From Candidatus Jettenia sp. (GTDB taxonomy: Bacteria > Planctomycetota > Brocadiia > Brocadiales > Brocadiaceae), in assembly GCA_021650895.1 (NCBI GenBank), contig CP091278.1:1269659-1333658 (forward strand): 64,000 bases of DNA, read 5' to 3'. This document shows positions 55,916 through 64,000 of this stretch, one piece after another. Below the pieces are notes generated by a model that did no database searches, was not told where the DNA came from, and worked only from the letters and a program-made list of their open reading frames with translations. Numbering within the stretch: the stretch's first letter is position 1; every line of letters starts with the position of its first letter. The translations under genes and the position numbers were made by a program.

Positions 55916-56538
55916 AATCCCCCTTGGTTCCCCTTTAGAAGACTTATCCTTACCCACATCTTTAGAATACCATGAGGAGATGTCTCGTCGGGGGCGCCTC
56001 TAGAGAAATTTTTATTCTCTTTAAGCCTATTCCCGGGTGGCACGGACAAACGAAGTTTGTCCGTGCTTATTTACCTGCGTACATGGATATGGATTACAAA
56101 ACACTGACAAACAAAGTTTGTCAGTGCCACCCCAGGTACCGGCTTACAGAGTATGAAAAATTCTCTCCTTATACCTACCATGTCTCAAATGATTCTCGAT
56201 ACTAAATTGAGGTTTTGGGATGACCTCTAGTCTTATCGCAATACTCAAATTTACCTTTCTGACTTATGGGTAATGATAAGTTTAAAAAAGGGGGAAATGG
56301 AAAAAATCTTGCCTGTATTCAAAGTATTCTAAAATACTCTCTAACTTCCTATCTCCCATAAAATTATCGAATTCCTCCCTTTTCTAAAGGGGGGACCAAA
56401 GGGGATTACTTCTTCCCACAATCCTCTAAAAACCCTATATGTACAGAAAATTTTGCAGATATGATAGAGAAGGCATCGAAGACCTAATTTATTTTGTCGT
56501 CTATATCTATCAGAAAAACGCCTAATTAACGTCCTGTG
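55916..56538. other. Repeat-rich intergenic region
   Basis: Contains a partial hairpin-element arm (55918-55971, CTTATCCTTACCCACATCTTT), two GGTGGCACGGACAAAC/CTGACAAACAAAGTTTGTCAG hairpins (about 56035-56067 and 56101-56135) and an AGGGGGAAATGG / CTCCCTTTTCTAAAGGGGGG pair around 56290-56405. No gene recognised. Confidence 0.55.
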
Positions 56539-57288
56539 TTAAACAGCTAATGTTACAAGCAAGCCGACATGATCTGAAGGTCTCTTCCCACCGGTATCAT
56601 AATTATTCGCAACAATCTCAACAGCCGTAATTCGCTGCTTTAAACTATTATTAGCCCATGCATAATCAATGCGTTTTGTTAGATGGTCAGATTCGAAAGT
56701 ATAGCCATTATCCTGAGGACAAAGCTCTGCCCAGGTATCAGCCCAACCTTCTTTACAAAACCGATTCATTATATCCGTATCAGGCGTTGTATTGAAATCA
56801 CCTACTAACAGGGCGTATCCGGTAAAAGAATTTATGTAAGGAAGAGTCTCATACGCATTATCAGATGCTTGTTGATAAACCCATGAGAAATGTGCATTAA
56901 AGAGGTAAAACGGTCCCGTTTTTAAATTCAGTACGGCTGTAAGTACCACACGTTGATTGACATCTTCAAGACCCGGACGCAAGGTTAATTTGAGACAACT
57001 CGTTTCGATTATGTTAAGACGAGAGAGAAAAGCTGACCCTCCTGAATTTCCATTCTCATCATGCATTGCTGGTTGAAAAATGACATAGCGGTATTCAGGT
57101 ATCAATTCGGCAATCTGTGTAGCCTGATCCACACCATTATTCACACCGAACTCTTTCCGAACTGCCTGGAGGGCGATTATATCTGGACTTGCGTCCTGAA
57201 TGGCGTTTCGGATAAGTATTTTACGAGTAGACCAAGGACCGTGTTTGGTACTATAAGAATTAATATTGAACGTCATAACTTTAAGCAT
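56539..57288 (-). CDS. Endonuclease/exonuclease/phosphatase-family protein, atypical active site
   Basis: 249-residue EEP-fold protein (DNase I/sphingomyelinase/AP endonuclease relatives). Motifs: VMTFNINSYS (metal Asn), DIIALQAVRKE, FNAHFSW (His), LLVGDFNTTPD, KRIDYAWAN and the catalytic SDHVGLLV. The second motif normally reads ALQEV with a metal-binding Glu; here it is Ala (codon GCA), so activity may be lost or altered. No signal peptide. It is followed by ~20 bp then a non-coding block. Which substrate it would use cannot be told. Confidence 0.85.
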   Translation of the reverse strand: MLKVMTFNINSYSTKHGPWSTRKILIRNAIQDASPDIIALQAVRKEFGVNNGVDQATQIAELIPEYRYVIFQPAMHDENGNSGGSAFLSRLNIIETSCLKLTLRPGLEDVNQRVVLTAVLNLKTGPFYLFNAHFSWVYQQASDNAYETLPYINSFTGYALLVGDFNTTPDTDIMNRFCKEGWADTWAELCPQDNGYTFESDHLTKRIDYAWANNSLKQRITAVEIVANNYDTGGKRPSDHVGLLVTLAV

Positions 57289-57778
57289 AGCATACCTTTT
57301 TTCTGGTAATTATAATTATGTTAAAAGCAGACTCTTATAGTTATCGTAATCAACGATTGAGAAAAATATATATCGTAGAGACGCAAGATTTTGCGTCTCT
57401 ACCTATGGGTTTTGTGTGTCTGACATACCTTGATGGTATATTCGGTCTCATACAGGGGTACTATAAACCATTTATAAGCAAACTTTTGCAAGAAGTACAG
57501 ACCTTCTCTGCAGATTGTCCCGATGCATCTGTTCTCCTTCAACTCTCACATGGTACTATCCCACCTGTTAGACGTCTAAAAAGATATCTTTATTATTATA
57601 TCTAATATAAAATAAGTTCCTTGTAGTGTCAATATGTTAAGTAATATTGCGGCGGGTAATTTTTATTCCTGTAATGCACAATGTAACGGATACATGATTC
57701 CTGCTTAAAACATACAGGGACAGTAATTTATGCATTCCATTCATTCTTATGTAAACAATAATCTGCAACATTTTACCC
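57289..57778. other. 490-bp non-coding gap
   Basis: Holds a GTAGAGACGCAAGATTTTGCG hairpin at 57376-57402. A plus-strand frame of 95 codons (57318-57605) crosses it and its second half reads like protein (FGLIQGYYKPFISKLLQEVQ), so a decayed gene is possible. No ribosome site; not called. Confidence 0.4.
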
Positions 57779-58945
57779 TTGCATTGGCCGTTTGCTTGGC
57801 CTTACAATAGTTTGGCAGGAAAAATTTTGAGCTATGGTGAGCCGAAACTCCGGATAATTTGTTTTTCAGGGAGAAAGATTATTAATACAAAAGATATTCA
57901 CTTTTCACGAAGAAATTTTTTGAAACATTCTGCTCTTGGTATCGCTGGGTTTGGCCTAGGAATTAAAGGTTTTGAGGGTCTGCAATGGGCAATCGGAGCA
58001 GATAATCAGCCGTCTATTAGCGAGAAAAGCAAGGTAATTGCAATCAAAAGCGATGGAATTATGAGGAATGGAAAACCTGAACCAGAGGCTGTCCAAAGGA
58101 TGATGAATGAAGGGATGTTTACGCTTACGGGTAAAAAAACGACTGCCGAAGCGTGGCGAACATTCTTTACTCCCGATGATGTTGTAGGCATCAAGATTAA
58201 TCCGATCGGTGGAATAAAACTCTCTACACGACCTGAGGTTGTAAATGCAATTATTCTTGGTCTCAAAGCTGCCGGAGTAAAGGAAAATAATATCATTATA
58301 TGGGATCGCTTTAGCTACCATTTGATCACGGCAGGTTATCCCTTGAACAAAGGAAGCAGCGGGGTTCGCTGCTATGGCACTGAGCCAACAACCGGGTATG
58401 ATAAGGAGATATATTATGAATCATTTGATGATGATTACAAGTTACGCCAGGATGATGGAGCACGATCGCTCTTCAGTACAATCGTTACTCAGCATGTTAC
58501 TGCTATTGTTAATGTTCCGGTCATGAAGGATCATGGAATTGCAGGAGTAACCGTATGCCTTAAGAACTTGGCCTTCGGCGCTATTAATAACACCCCAAGG
58601 TTTCATCCATCACCCTATTTCTGCGACCCAGCTTCAGCAGAGGTCTGCGCACATCCGGCGTTGAAAGATAAGATACGTTTACATATCGTCGATGCATTAC
58701 AGGCTTGTTTTGAGGGAGGTCCAGCAAGTATGAAGACATGGACGATGTGGAATGAGGAACGGCTCTTCTTCGGAACCGACCCGGTAGCAATCGATAGAAT
58801 AGGCCTTGAGATTATAGATAAAAAACGTAAAGCAAATAATTATATGCCGGTATCTCAAAAGGCTAAACATATTGCAACTGCAGGCAGGATAGGATTGGGC
58901 GTTTATGATATAAATGCTATTGAGTTGGTAGAGCTTAATGTATAG
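57779..58945 (+). CDS. Tat-exported DUF362 protein
   Basis: DUF362 family, often iron-sulphur-related exported proteins of unknown reaction. A twin-arginine signal is clear (SRRNFLKHSALGIAGFGLGIKGF), so the mature protein is exported folded, possibly with cofactor. Family segments are DDVVGIKINPIGG, NVPVMKDHGIAGVTVCLKNLAFGAINN, VDALQACFEGGPA and GTDPVAIDRIGLEII. The start is uncertain: there is no ATG. Candidates are TTG at 57779 (no good ribosome site) and, closer to the Tat motif, ATT at 57878 preceded by GGGAG. No adjacent partner gene on this strand except the glycosidase ~85 bp downstream. Confidence 0.85.
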   Translation: MHWPFAWPYNSLAGKILSYGEPKLRIICFSGRKIINTKDIHFSRRNFLKHSALGIAGFGLGIKGFEGLQWAIGADNQPSISEKSKVIAIKSDGIMRNGKPEPEAVQRMMNEGMFTLTGKKTTAEAWRTFFTPDDVVGIKINPIGGIKLSTRPEVVNAIILGLKAAGVKENNIIIWDRFSYHLITAGYPLNKGSSGVRCYGTEPTTGYDKEIYYESFDDDYKLRQDDGARSLFSTIVTQHVTAIVNVPVMKDHGIAGVTVCLKNLAFGAINNTPRFHPSPYFCDPASAEVCAHPALKDKIRLHIVDALQACFEGGPASMKTWTMWNEERLFFGTDPVAIDRIGLEIIDKKRKANNYMPVSQKAKHIATAGRIGLGVYDINAIELVELNV

Positions 58946-59028
58946 GAATATATTATCCCGGATAACATTCTTTTCCTTACGTAATTGAAATTCTTCTATG
59001 TTAACATATATGAATCCTGTGGAATAAG

Positions 59029-60225
59029 ATGAATAACCAGGTATCCCTTACAGCTTTTGAAGAGAATCTTATTCAGGAGTGCTATTCTCGTTCACTGCAG
59101 TTACTAAAAAACAATTCAACCTCTGCTGGTATTATTGCCTGTGCAAAATCCAGGAAGGCCGTGGACAGATCATATGCCAGCATCTTTGGGCGTGATGCAG
59201 CTATCTGCTCTCTGGGTATGATTGCATCAAAAGACCCGGAGCTTGTACATAACGCGAAGATAAGCATCCTTACCCTGGCGCAGTACCAGGCACCTAATGG
59301 ACAAATTCCAAAGTATGTAAAACCTGAACTCAAAGAGGTAGATTTCTGGTATTCAGGATGCATTGATGCCACGCTCTGGTGGCTCATTGCAGTAAACTTT
59401 TACGCCCGCACTTTCCCGGAAGAGCAGTTTACAGAGCAGTTGCGCACGACAATAGATCATGCCCTCAATTGGCTTTTTTGCCAGGAACATCAGGGACTAT
59501 TTCTGTTGCAACAGAACGAAGCAAGTGATTGGGCTGATATTATGCCAAGATCTGGCTTTGTACTTTACTCGAATGCCCTGTGGTACCATGTGAAAAAACT
59601 CTACAAGATCTCTACTGCTGATAAAACAAGACATTCCTTTAAAACCGTATTCTTCCCCTTCGATAAAGCGGTTCCGGAACACCGGCGGGCGCGCATCCTG
59701 GCTCACTATATCAGGAACAAGGTAAAATGCAGCAATGTTTATCTCAGTTTTGTAAATTTCTCCTTTTGGGGAGAAGAGATAGATGTATTCGGTAATATCC
59801 TGAGCGCCATCTTTGGGCTGGCTTACGCCTCCAAAGCATCACGCATAGCGGATACTATACTCAGCTTAAAGGCTCACAGGCCTTATCCCATAAGGGTAGT
59901 TCATACCCCCATACAGGAAAAAAGTCAGTTATGGCGCCCTTACATGCAACGGCACAAACAGAATCTTCCGTATCAGTACCATAACGGTGGTATATGGCCG
60001 TTCGTCGGTGGCTTCTGGATAATACTACTTATGAAGCTGGGAAGAAAAGGGCTTGCATGGAATGAACTGAGATGTCTTGCCGAGGCAAATAAAATCAATA
60101 ATTGGGAGTTCAATGAATGGTTCCACGGGAAGACAGGAGAACCTATGGGCATGGCGGGTCAATCCTGGAACGCAGCTATGTTCATGCTGGCATTTCATGC
60201 CTTACAAGATAGTATTCATTTTTAA
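59029..60225 (+). CDS. (Alpha/alpha)6-barrel glycoside hydrolase
   Basis: 398-residue cytoplasmic protein with the repeated-helix pattern of clan GH-G/L-like (alpha/alpha)6 glycosidases, similar to amylo-alpha-1,6-glucosidases and GH100 invertases. Segments: FGRDAAICSLGMIA, YSGCIDATLWWLIAV, ASDWADIMPRSGFVLYSN (likely catalytic Asp region), PYQYHNGGIWPFVGGFW and FHGKTGEPMGMAGQSWNAAMF (likely general-base Glu region). Which sugar linkage it acts on cannot be decided from sequence. ATG at 59029 has GGAATAAG just upstream. Confidence 0.78.
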   Translation: MNNQVSLTAFEENLIQECYSRSLQLLKNNSTSAGIIACAKSRKAVDRSYASIFGRDAAICSLGMIASKDPELVHNAKISILTLAQYQAPNGQIPKYVKPELKEVDFWYSGCIDATLWWLIAVNFYARTFPEEQFTEQLRTTIDHALNWLFCQEHQGLFLLQQNEASDWADIMPRSGFVLYSNALWYHVKKLYKISTADKTRHSFKTVFFPFDKAVPEHRRARILAHYIRNKVKCSNVYLSFVNFSFWGEEIDVFGNILSAIFGLAYASKASRIADTILSLKAHRPYPIRVVHTPIQEKSQLWRPYMQRHKQNLPYQYHNGGIWPFVGGFWIILLMKLGRKGLAWNELRCLAEANKINNWEFNEWFHGKTGEPMGMAGQSWNAAMFMLAFHALQDSIHF

Positions 60226-60285
60226 TTTATTTTGTGTTGTTTTGGGATATAGTGCACACCGTGCCAATTTTTTATTTTTGTGTCC

Positions 60286-63200
60286 TCATGCTGTTTTTGA
60301 TTGTGCCGGTAGGATAATAATAAGCTTGGTATATTCTCCTTCAACACTCTTAATGAAGAGCTTACCACCGTGATCTTTCACAATACCATGACTGATGCTC
60401 AAGCCTAATCCAGTCCCTTTACCTGTAGGTTTTGTGGTAAAAAAGGGGTTCATTACTTTATCCCGTATGCGAGCCGGTATACCAGTGCCGTGATCGCAGA
60501 TGGTGATCTTTATGTATGGACAATGATCTATTGTTATCTCTTCTCCTGAAATCTCAAGGATTTTATTACTATGGGTGCTAGGATACTTCTGATTCAGGGC
60601 ATACCGTGCATTGTTAATAACATTCACGAATACTTGTTGAATGAGTTGCCGGTTCGCAACAATTTCTGGCAGTTTTTGGGGCACATCCAGCGTTAGCATG
60701 ATACCTTCCTTTCGCAATTGTGCACCTGTCAGTGCTAGCGTATCAGATAGTATTTCATGTATGTTAACAATGTTCTTTTCCTCTTTACTACCAGGTCTTG
60801 AAAATAAGAGAAGGCTGTGGACGATCTTCGCTATCCGATCACCTTCCTTCAGAATACGGGTAGCAAGATCTCTTTCTCTGCTTTCCTCCTGACTTTTATT
60901 AAACAAAATCTGTGCACAGTTAATAACACCTGTGACGGGGTTATTGATTTCATGGGCGATGCCTGCCGCCAGTTCGCCTAATGATGCTAGATATTTAGAA
61001 CGCTCTACTTCCTTCTGCAAAACTATCTTCTCAGTAATATCTAAGTAAGAGCTTAATATGCCAATAGTATGGCCTTCTTCATCCTTTACGGGGACTTTAA
61101 TCATATGTATGAAGGATTCTTTATCATTTATGAGATATTCTTGATCTCTATCTATTTTTTGCCCCGATTCTATAACTTTTCTATCATTATCCCGATATTT
61201 ATCAGCAAGTTCTTTCGGAAAGAAATTGTAATCAGTCTTTCCAGAGATTTCTTCTGCTTTAATATGAAGATCTTTGGCAAAATTTTCGTTGCAGGATATA
61301 TAGATTGAGTTTTTATCTTTATAAAATACTCTCTGAGGAAGGTTCTCAAGAAGTAGACGGTATTTACTTTCAGATTTCATAAGTATATCTGCTGTTTGTT
61401 TATGCTTATCGATCTCAGTCTGTAGTTCTCTGTTTACTTTTGCCAGGTCTAATGTCCTCTCTGCTATACGCTCTTCAAGAGATTCATTGAGCGTTCTCAG
61501 CTCCTGTTCTATTTGTTTCAGCTTAGTAATATCCATCCCGTATAAGTTCACATAATCAGTAGTAGTAGTAGTTACAGGCACAACGGTAAAAGAAAATATT
61601 TTGCCTCTCTGCTCGACTTCAACACCCCTTATTGATTTCGTATGCAAAGCTTCCTTGATTATTTGAAATATAAAATCCGGTACCTGTTTACCCATTTCAC
61701 ATTTCCAATCACGCAGAAAGGGACTACTCGATAGATTTGCATAAAGGAGAGTACCATCTTTTGCAACACGTAATACAGGATTTGGATTCTCCGAAGAAAA
61801 CCTTGCTACACTTTTTACTTCATCCTCTATATGCTTTTGTTGGGTAATATCAGTCCAAAATCCAACAATCTCCTGTGGTTTGCCATGAGAATCATACGTT
61901 ACCTTCATTTCATCATGTATCCAGCGATATATCCCATCTTTATGTTTAAAGCGGTAGACAAGGATATGTGACCCCTTTTCAATACCATATTTCATTTCAT
62001 CTAAGACATGGAAAATATCTTCTGGATGTATGTGGTCAATCCTAAATGAAGGGTTCTCAACAAATTCATTCGGCTCATATCCTATCATCCTTTTACTATT
62101 ACTACTCATAAATGTAACACCATAATTGTCGAACGGTTTAGAACTATAGATAACCGCAGGACTATTCGTAAGGAGGTATTCCAACCGGGATTGGATTTCG
62201 ATAAGTTTCTTTTTTATCATCTTTCGCTCAGTAATATCCTGAGTTGTTCCGCTTATCTGAATCGGCTTACCGGTATGATCAAAAACGACCTCAGCCTGTG
62301 TATGAATACTACGTTCAGAACCATCTGGCAGAACTATGCGTACATCAATACAGCAAGGCTTTCCCTCATAAAGGGCATTGTTAACAGATTTTTTTAAGAA
62401 TTCTCTATCATCGGGATGAATGCGTTCCAAAATGGCCTCATAGGTTGCATCAAATGACTGCGGTGTTACACCAAAGATGCGATAGTGTTCATCTGACCAG
62501 TGTATTTTATTTTTTATTATGTCCCAATCCCAGCTTCCCAAATGGGCAATCCGTTGTGCATTAACAAGACTGGCCTCACTTTTTCTCAGCGCATCCAGTA
62601 GAGATTTTTGTCTTTTCATTTCATCCTTAAGATGCTCAGCCATGATATTAAATCTGCTTGCCAGGATACCCATCTCATCCTTACCCGTTATCTTTATTCG
62701 ATACTCTAACTCTCCTTGTGAAAATCTCCCTGTTGCATGTATTAATTCCTCAATAGACCTGGTCATCGAAATGGCATAGATAATTCCAAAGATAATCACC
62801 GTGCCAGCCATACCTATCCAGAGAATTGATACAATGATACTGATCGTTTTTATTGGTGCAAATACTTCTGACTCATCCATCTCTGCCAAAAGTGTCCAGC
62901 CATATTCAGGCATATACATGGAAGCACCAACAACAGACACCCCCCGATAGCCTTTATAAATACCAACCATCTCCTCACCACTCTTGATACTCTTACGAAT
63001 AGGCTCAGTATCTATTCTCTGTTTGAGTGATGCATTCTCCATAAACCTTGATTCAGTAAGCATTGTCTTATCCCTGGTAACCAGGTATACCTCGCCAGTT
63101 TTTCCTAATCCAACACGGTTGGTTGTAATCTCGTTTAAGACTTCAAGGGAATAGGCAATGATCAAGGCACCAAGAGGTTCATCATGATGTTTACGGTAAA

Positions 63201-63758
63201 TGGGCGCAGAGACAAAGAAGCAATTTTTAGGTAGGTAGGTAGGTAGGTAGGTAGGTAGGTAGGTAGGTAGGTAGGTGTGGGCTGACCAACGTATGATTCT
63301 CCGTAGTTCTTCTTCATCCCTTGCACAAAGGCATCCTGATCGGACATATCCTTACCAAACAATCTTTCATTCGTGGACGAAATAACCCTGCCATACCTAT
63401 CCACAATAAATACAGCAACAAAATGCCTGTGCAGGGGCATTTTACTCTCAGAGAGATGTCTATCTAAACCAAGTATCATTCTTCGATCAGTATCTCCTCC
63501 ACGAACAATTGTCTTAACCTTCATTCTTATATACCCATCAGTGCTAAAGTCTGCTGCACGTGCCTTTGCTCTCTCCATAGAAACAAGGATGTGCTGTTCT
63601 CTTGATTCTGCAACGGCCTTCAACTTCTCGGTAACTTGATACGTGAGAATACTTTTTACATGAAGGTAGTATATCGAGGTAATGATAGCAATAGGTATGA
63701 GAGAGATAGAAAGGCTGAATACGATTAATTTACTCTTTATTGATCGAAATAGATTCAT
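60286..63758 (-). CDS. Membrane sensor histidine kinase (Cache-HAMP-4xPAS-HisKA-HATPase), out of frame at a TAGG tandem repeat
   Basis: ~1,157-residue paralogue of the kinase at 27858-31442. The first frame starts MNLFRSIKSKLIVFS (TM1) and encodes half of the periplasmic Cache domain, then reads (TYLP)n through the TAGG repeat and stops at 63162. The second frame resumes directly after the repeat (PKNCFFVSAPIYRKHHDEP) with the rest of the Cache domain, TM2, HAMP, four PAS domains, HisKA (AAGIAHEINNP) and HATPase (DHGTGIP, GTGLGLSISHG). One more TAGG unit (13) or two fewer (10) would join the frames; 12 does not. So the gene is OFF here by repeat count, or the count is a sequencing error. Confidence 0.9.
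63228..63275. repeat. Tetranucleotide tandem repeat (TAGG)12 in a coding region
   Basis: Twelve perfect TAGG units, 48 bp, in the sensor-domain codons of the minus-strand kinase, replacing the segment that reads HYFSYFDKD in the paralogue. Pure short-unit repeats of this length are prone to slipped-strand change. Confidence 0.95.
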
Positions 63759-64000
63759 TTTAAAAACCTTATAAGATGGTAATGTTTTTGGAATGTATAC
63801 TTGGAGTGTTTTAGGAACTGGGTTTTGTGCTGATTTTTCACTATTCTATACTCATCGTCTGCACTATTGCACAGAAAAAAGTATACCCAATTTAAGTATT
63901 ACTTTCTAAAATGATTATATTATACGGAATAATTCCGTTGTAGTAAAATTCAAATATAACACTTCGTTCAATGATATTCGTAATATGCATCTTGCAGGCA
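63759..64000. other. Upstream region of the repeat-containing kinase
   Basis: AT-rich, presumably holds the minus-strand promoter of the kinase. A TAAGG precedes the ATG. No gene or strong hairpin seen. Confidence 0.5.

Noticed and set aside
57318-57605. 95-codon plus-strand ORF
   Set aside because: Its first part is a hairpin repeat and no ribosome site is present; at most a decayed fragment.

Overview
The window is AT-rich chromosomal DNA from a Gram-negative-type bacterium. It has lipoproteins, a TonB/ExbBD system, a TonB-dependent outer-membrane receptor and MltA. Intergenic regions are crowded with palindromic repeats built on CCCCCTTTTCTAAAGGGGG, GTAGGGCAAGGC and GTAGAGACGCAAGATTTTGCG. 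Together with c-type/P460-like haem proteins, several multi-PAS histidine kinases, an SBBP-repeat protein and an Slp lipoprotein, this fits an environmental planctomycete of the anammox (Brocadiales) type. That placement is inference from style; no marker gene (rRNA, hydrazine synthase) is present. I saw no rRNA, tRNA, CRISPR array or phage.

Layout. 1-3 kb: end of an unknown gene, a twitch-type radical SAM protein and a GT2 glycosyltransferase. 3.4-8.1 kb: ABC importer (binding lipoprotein, ATPase, two-domain permease) resembling Fe(III)/2-aminoethylphosphonate importers. 8.1-9.9 kb: secreted BNR/Asp-box protein. 10-19 kb: M32 carboxypeptidase, Slp lipoprotein, an IS630-family element with a frameshifted transposase and an M48 peptidase, all embedded in nested repeats. 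19-27.3 kb: a lipoprotein with three tandem cytochrome-P460-like domains, a DUF3147-like membrane protein with a metallophosphoesterase, a small Cys-rich secreted protein, an SBBP-repeat protein and Ku. 27.9-34.9 kb: two large sensor kinases.

36-49 kb: a HAD phosphatase, then a minus-strand cobalamin/cobalt block. It runs riboswitch - cbiM - cbiN-like - cbiQ - cbiO (frameshifted) - cobD/cobC-like - cobQ, then two further cobalamin riboswitches in tandem, then TonB-dependent receptor - exbB - exbD - tonB. The genes cover cobalt import, late corrin assembly and energised corrinoid uptake, all apparently under B12 control.

49-64 kb: MltA, a hemerythrin/Fe-S protein pair, a cluster of unknown proteins including one ~849-residue gene split by two single-base frameshifts, an exo/endonuclease-like protein whose usual metal-binding Glu is Ala, a Tat-type DUF362 protein, a glycosidase, and a third multi-PAS kinase. 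The sensor domain of that kinase contains twelve perfect TAGG units that put it out of frame in this copy.

Most notable: the tetranucleotide-repeat sensor kinase (possible phase variation), a family of ~280-360 bp hairpin elements nested inside other repeats, tandem B12 riboswitches with an intervening terminator, the triple P460 protein, and invasion of coding sequence by the palindromic repeats. Several frameshifts lie in or near short homopolymers, so sequencing indels must be excluded before they are read as biology.
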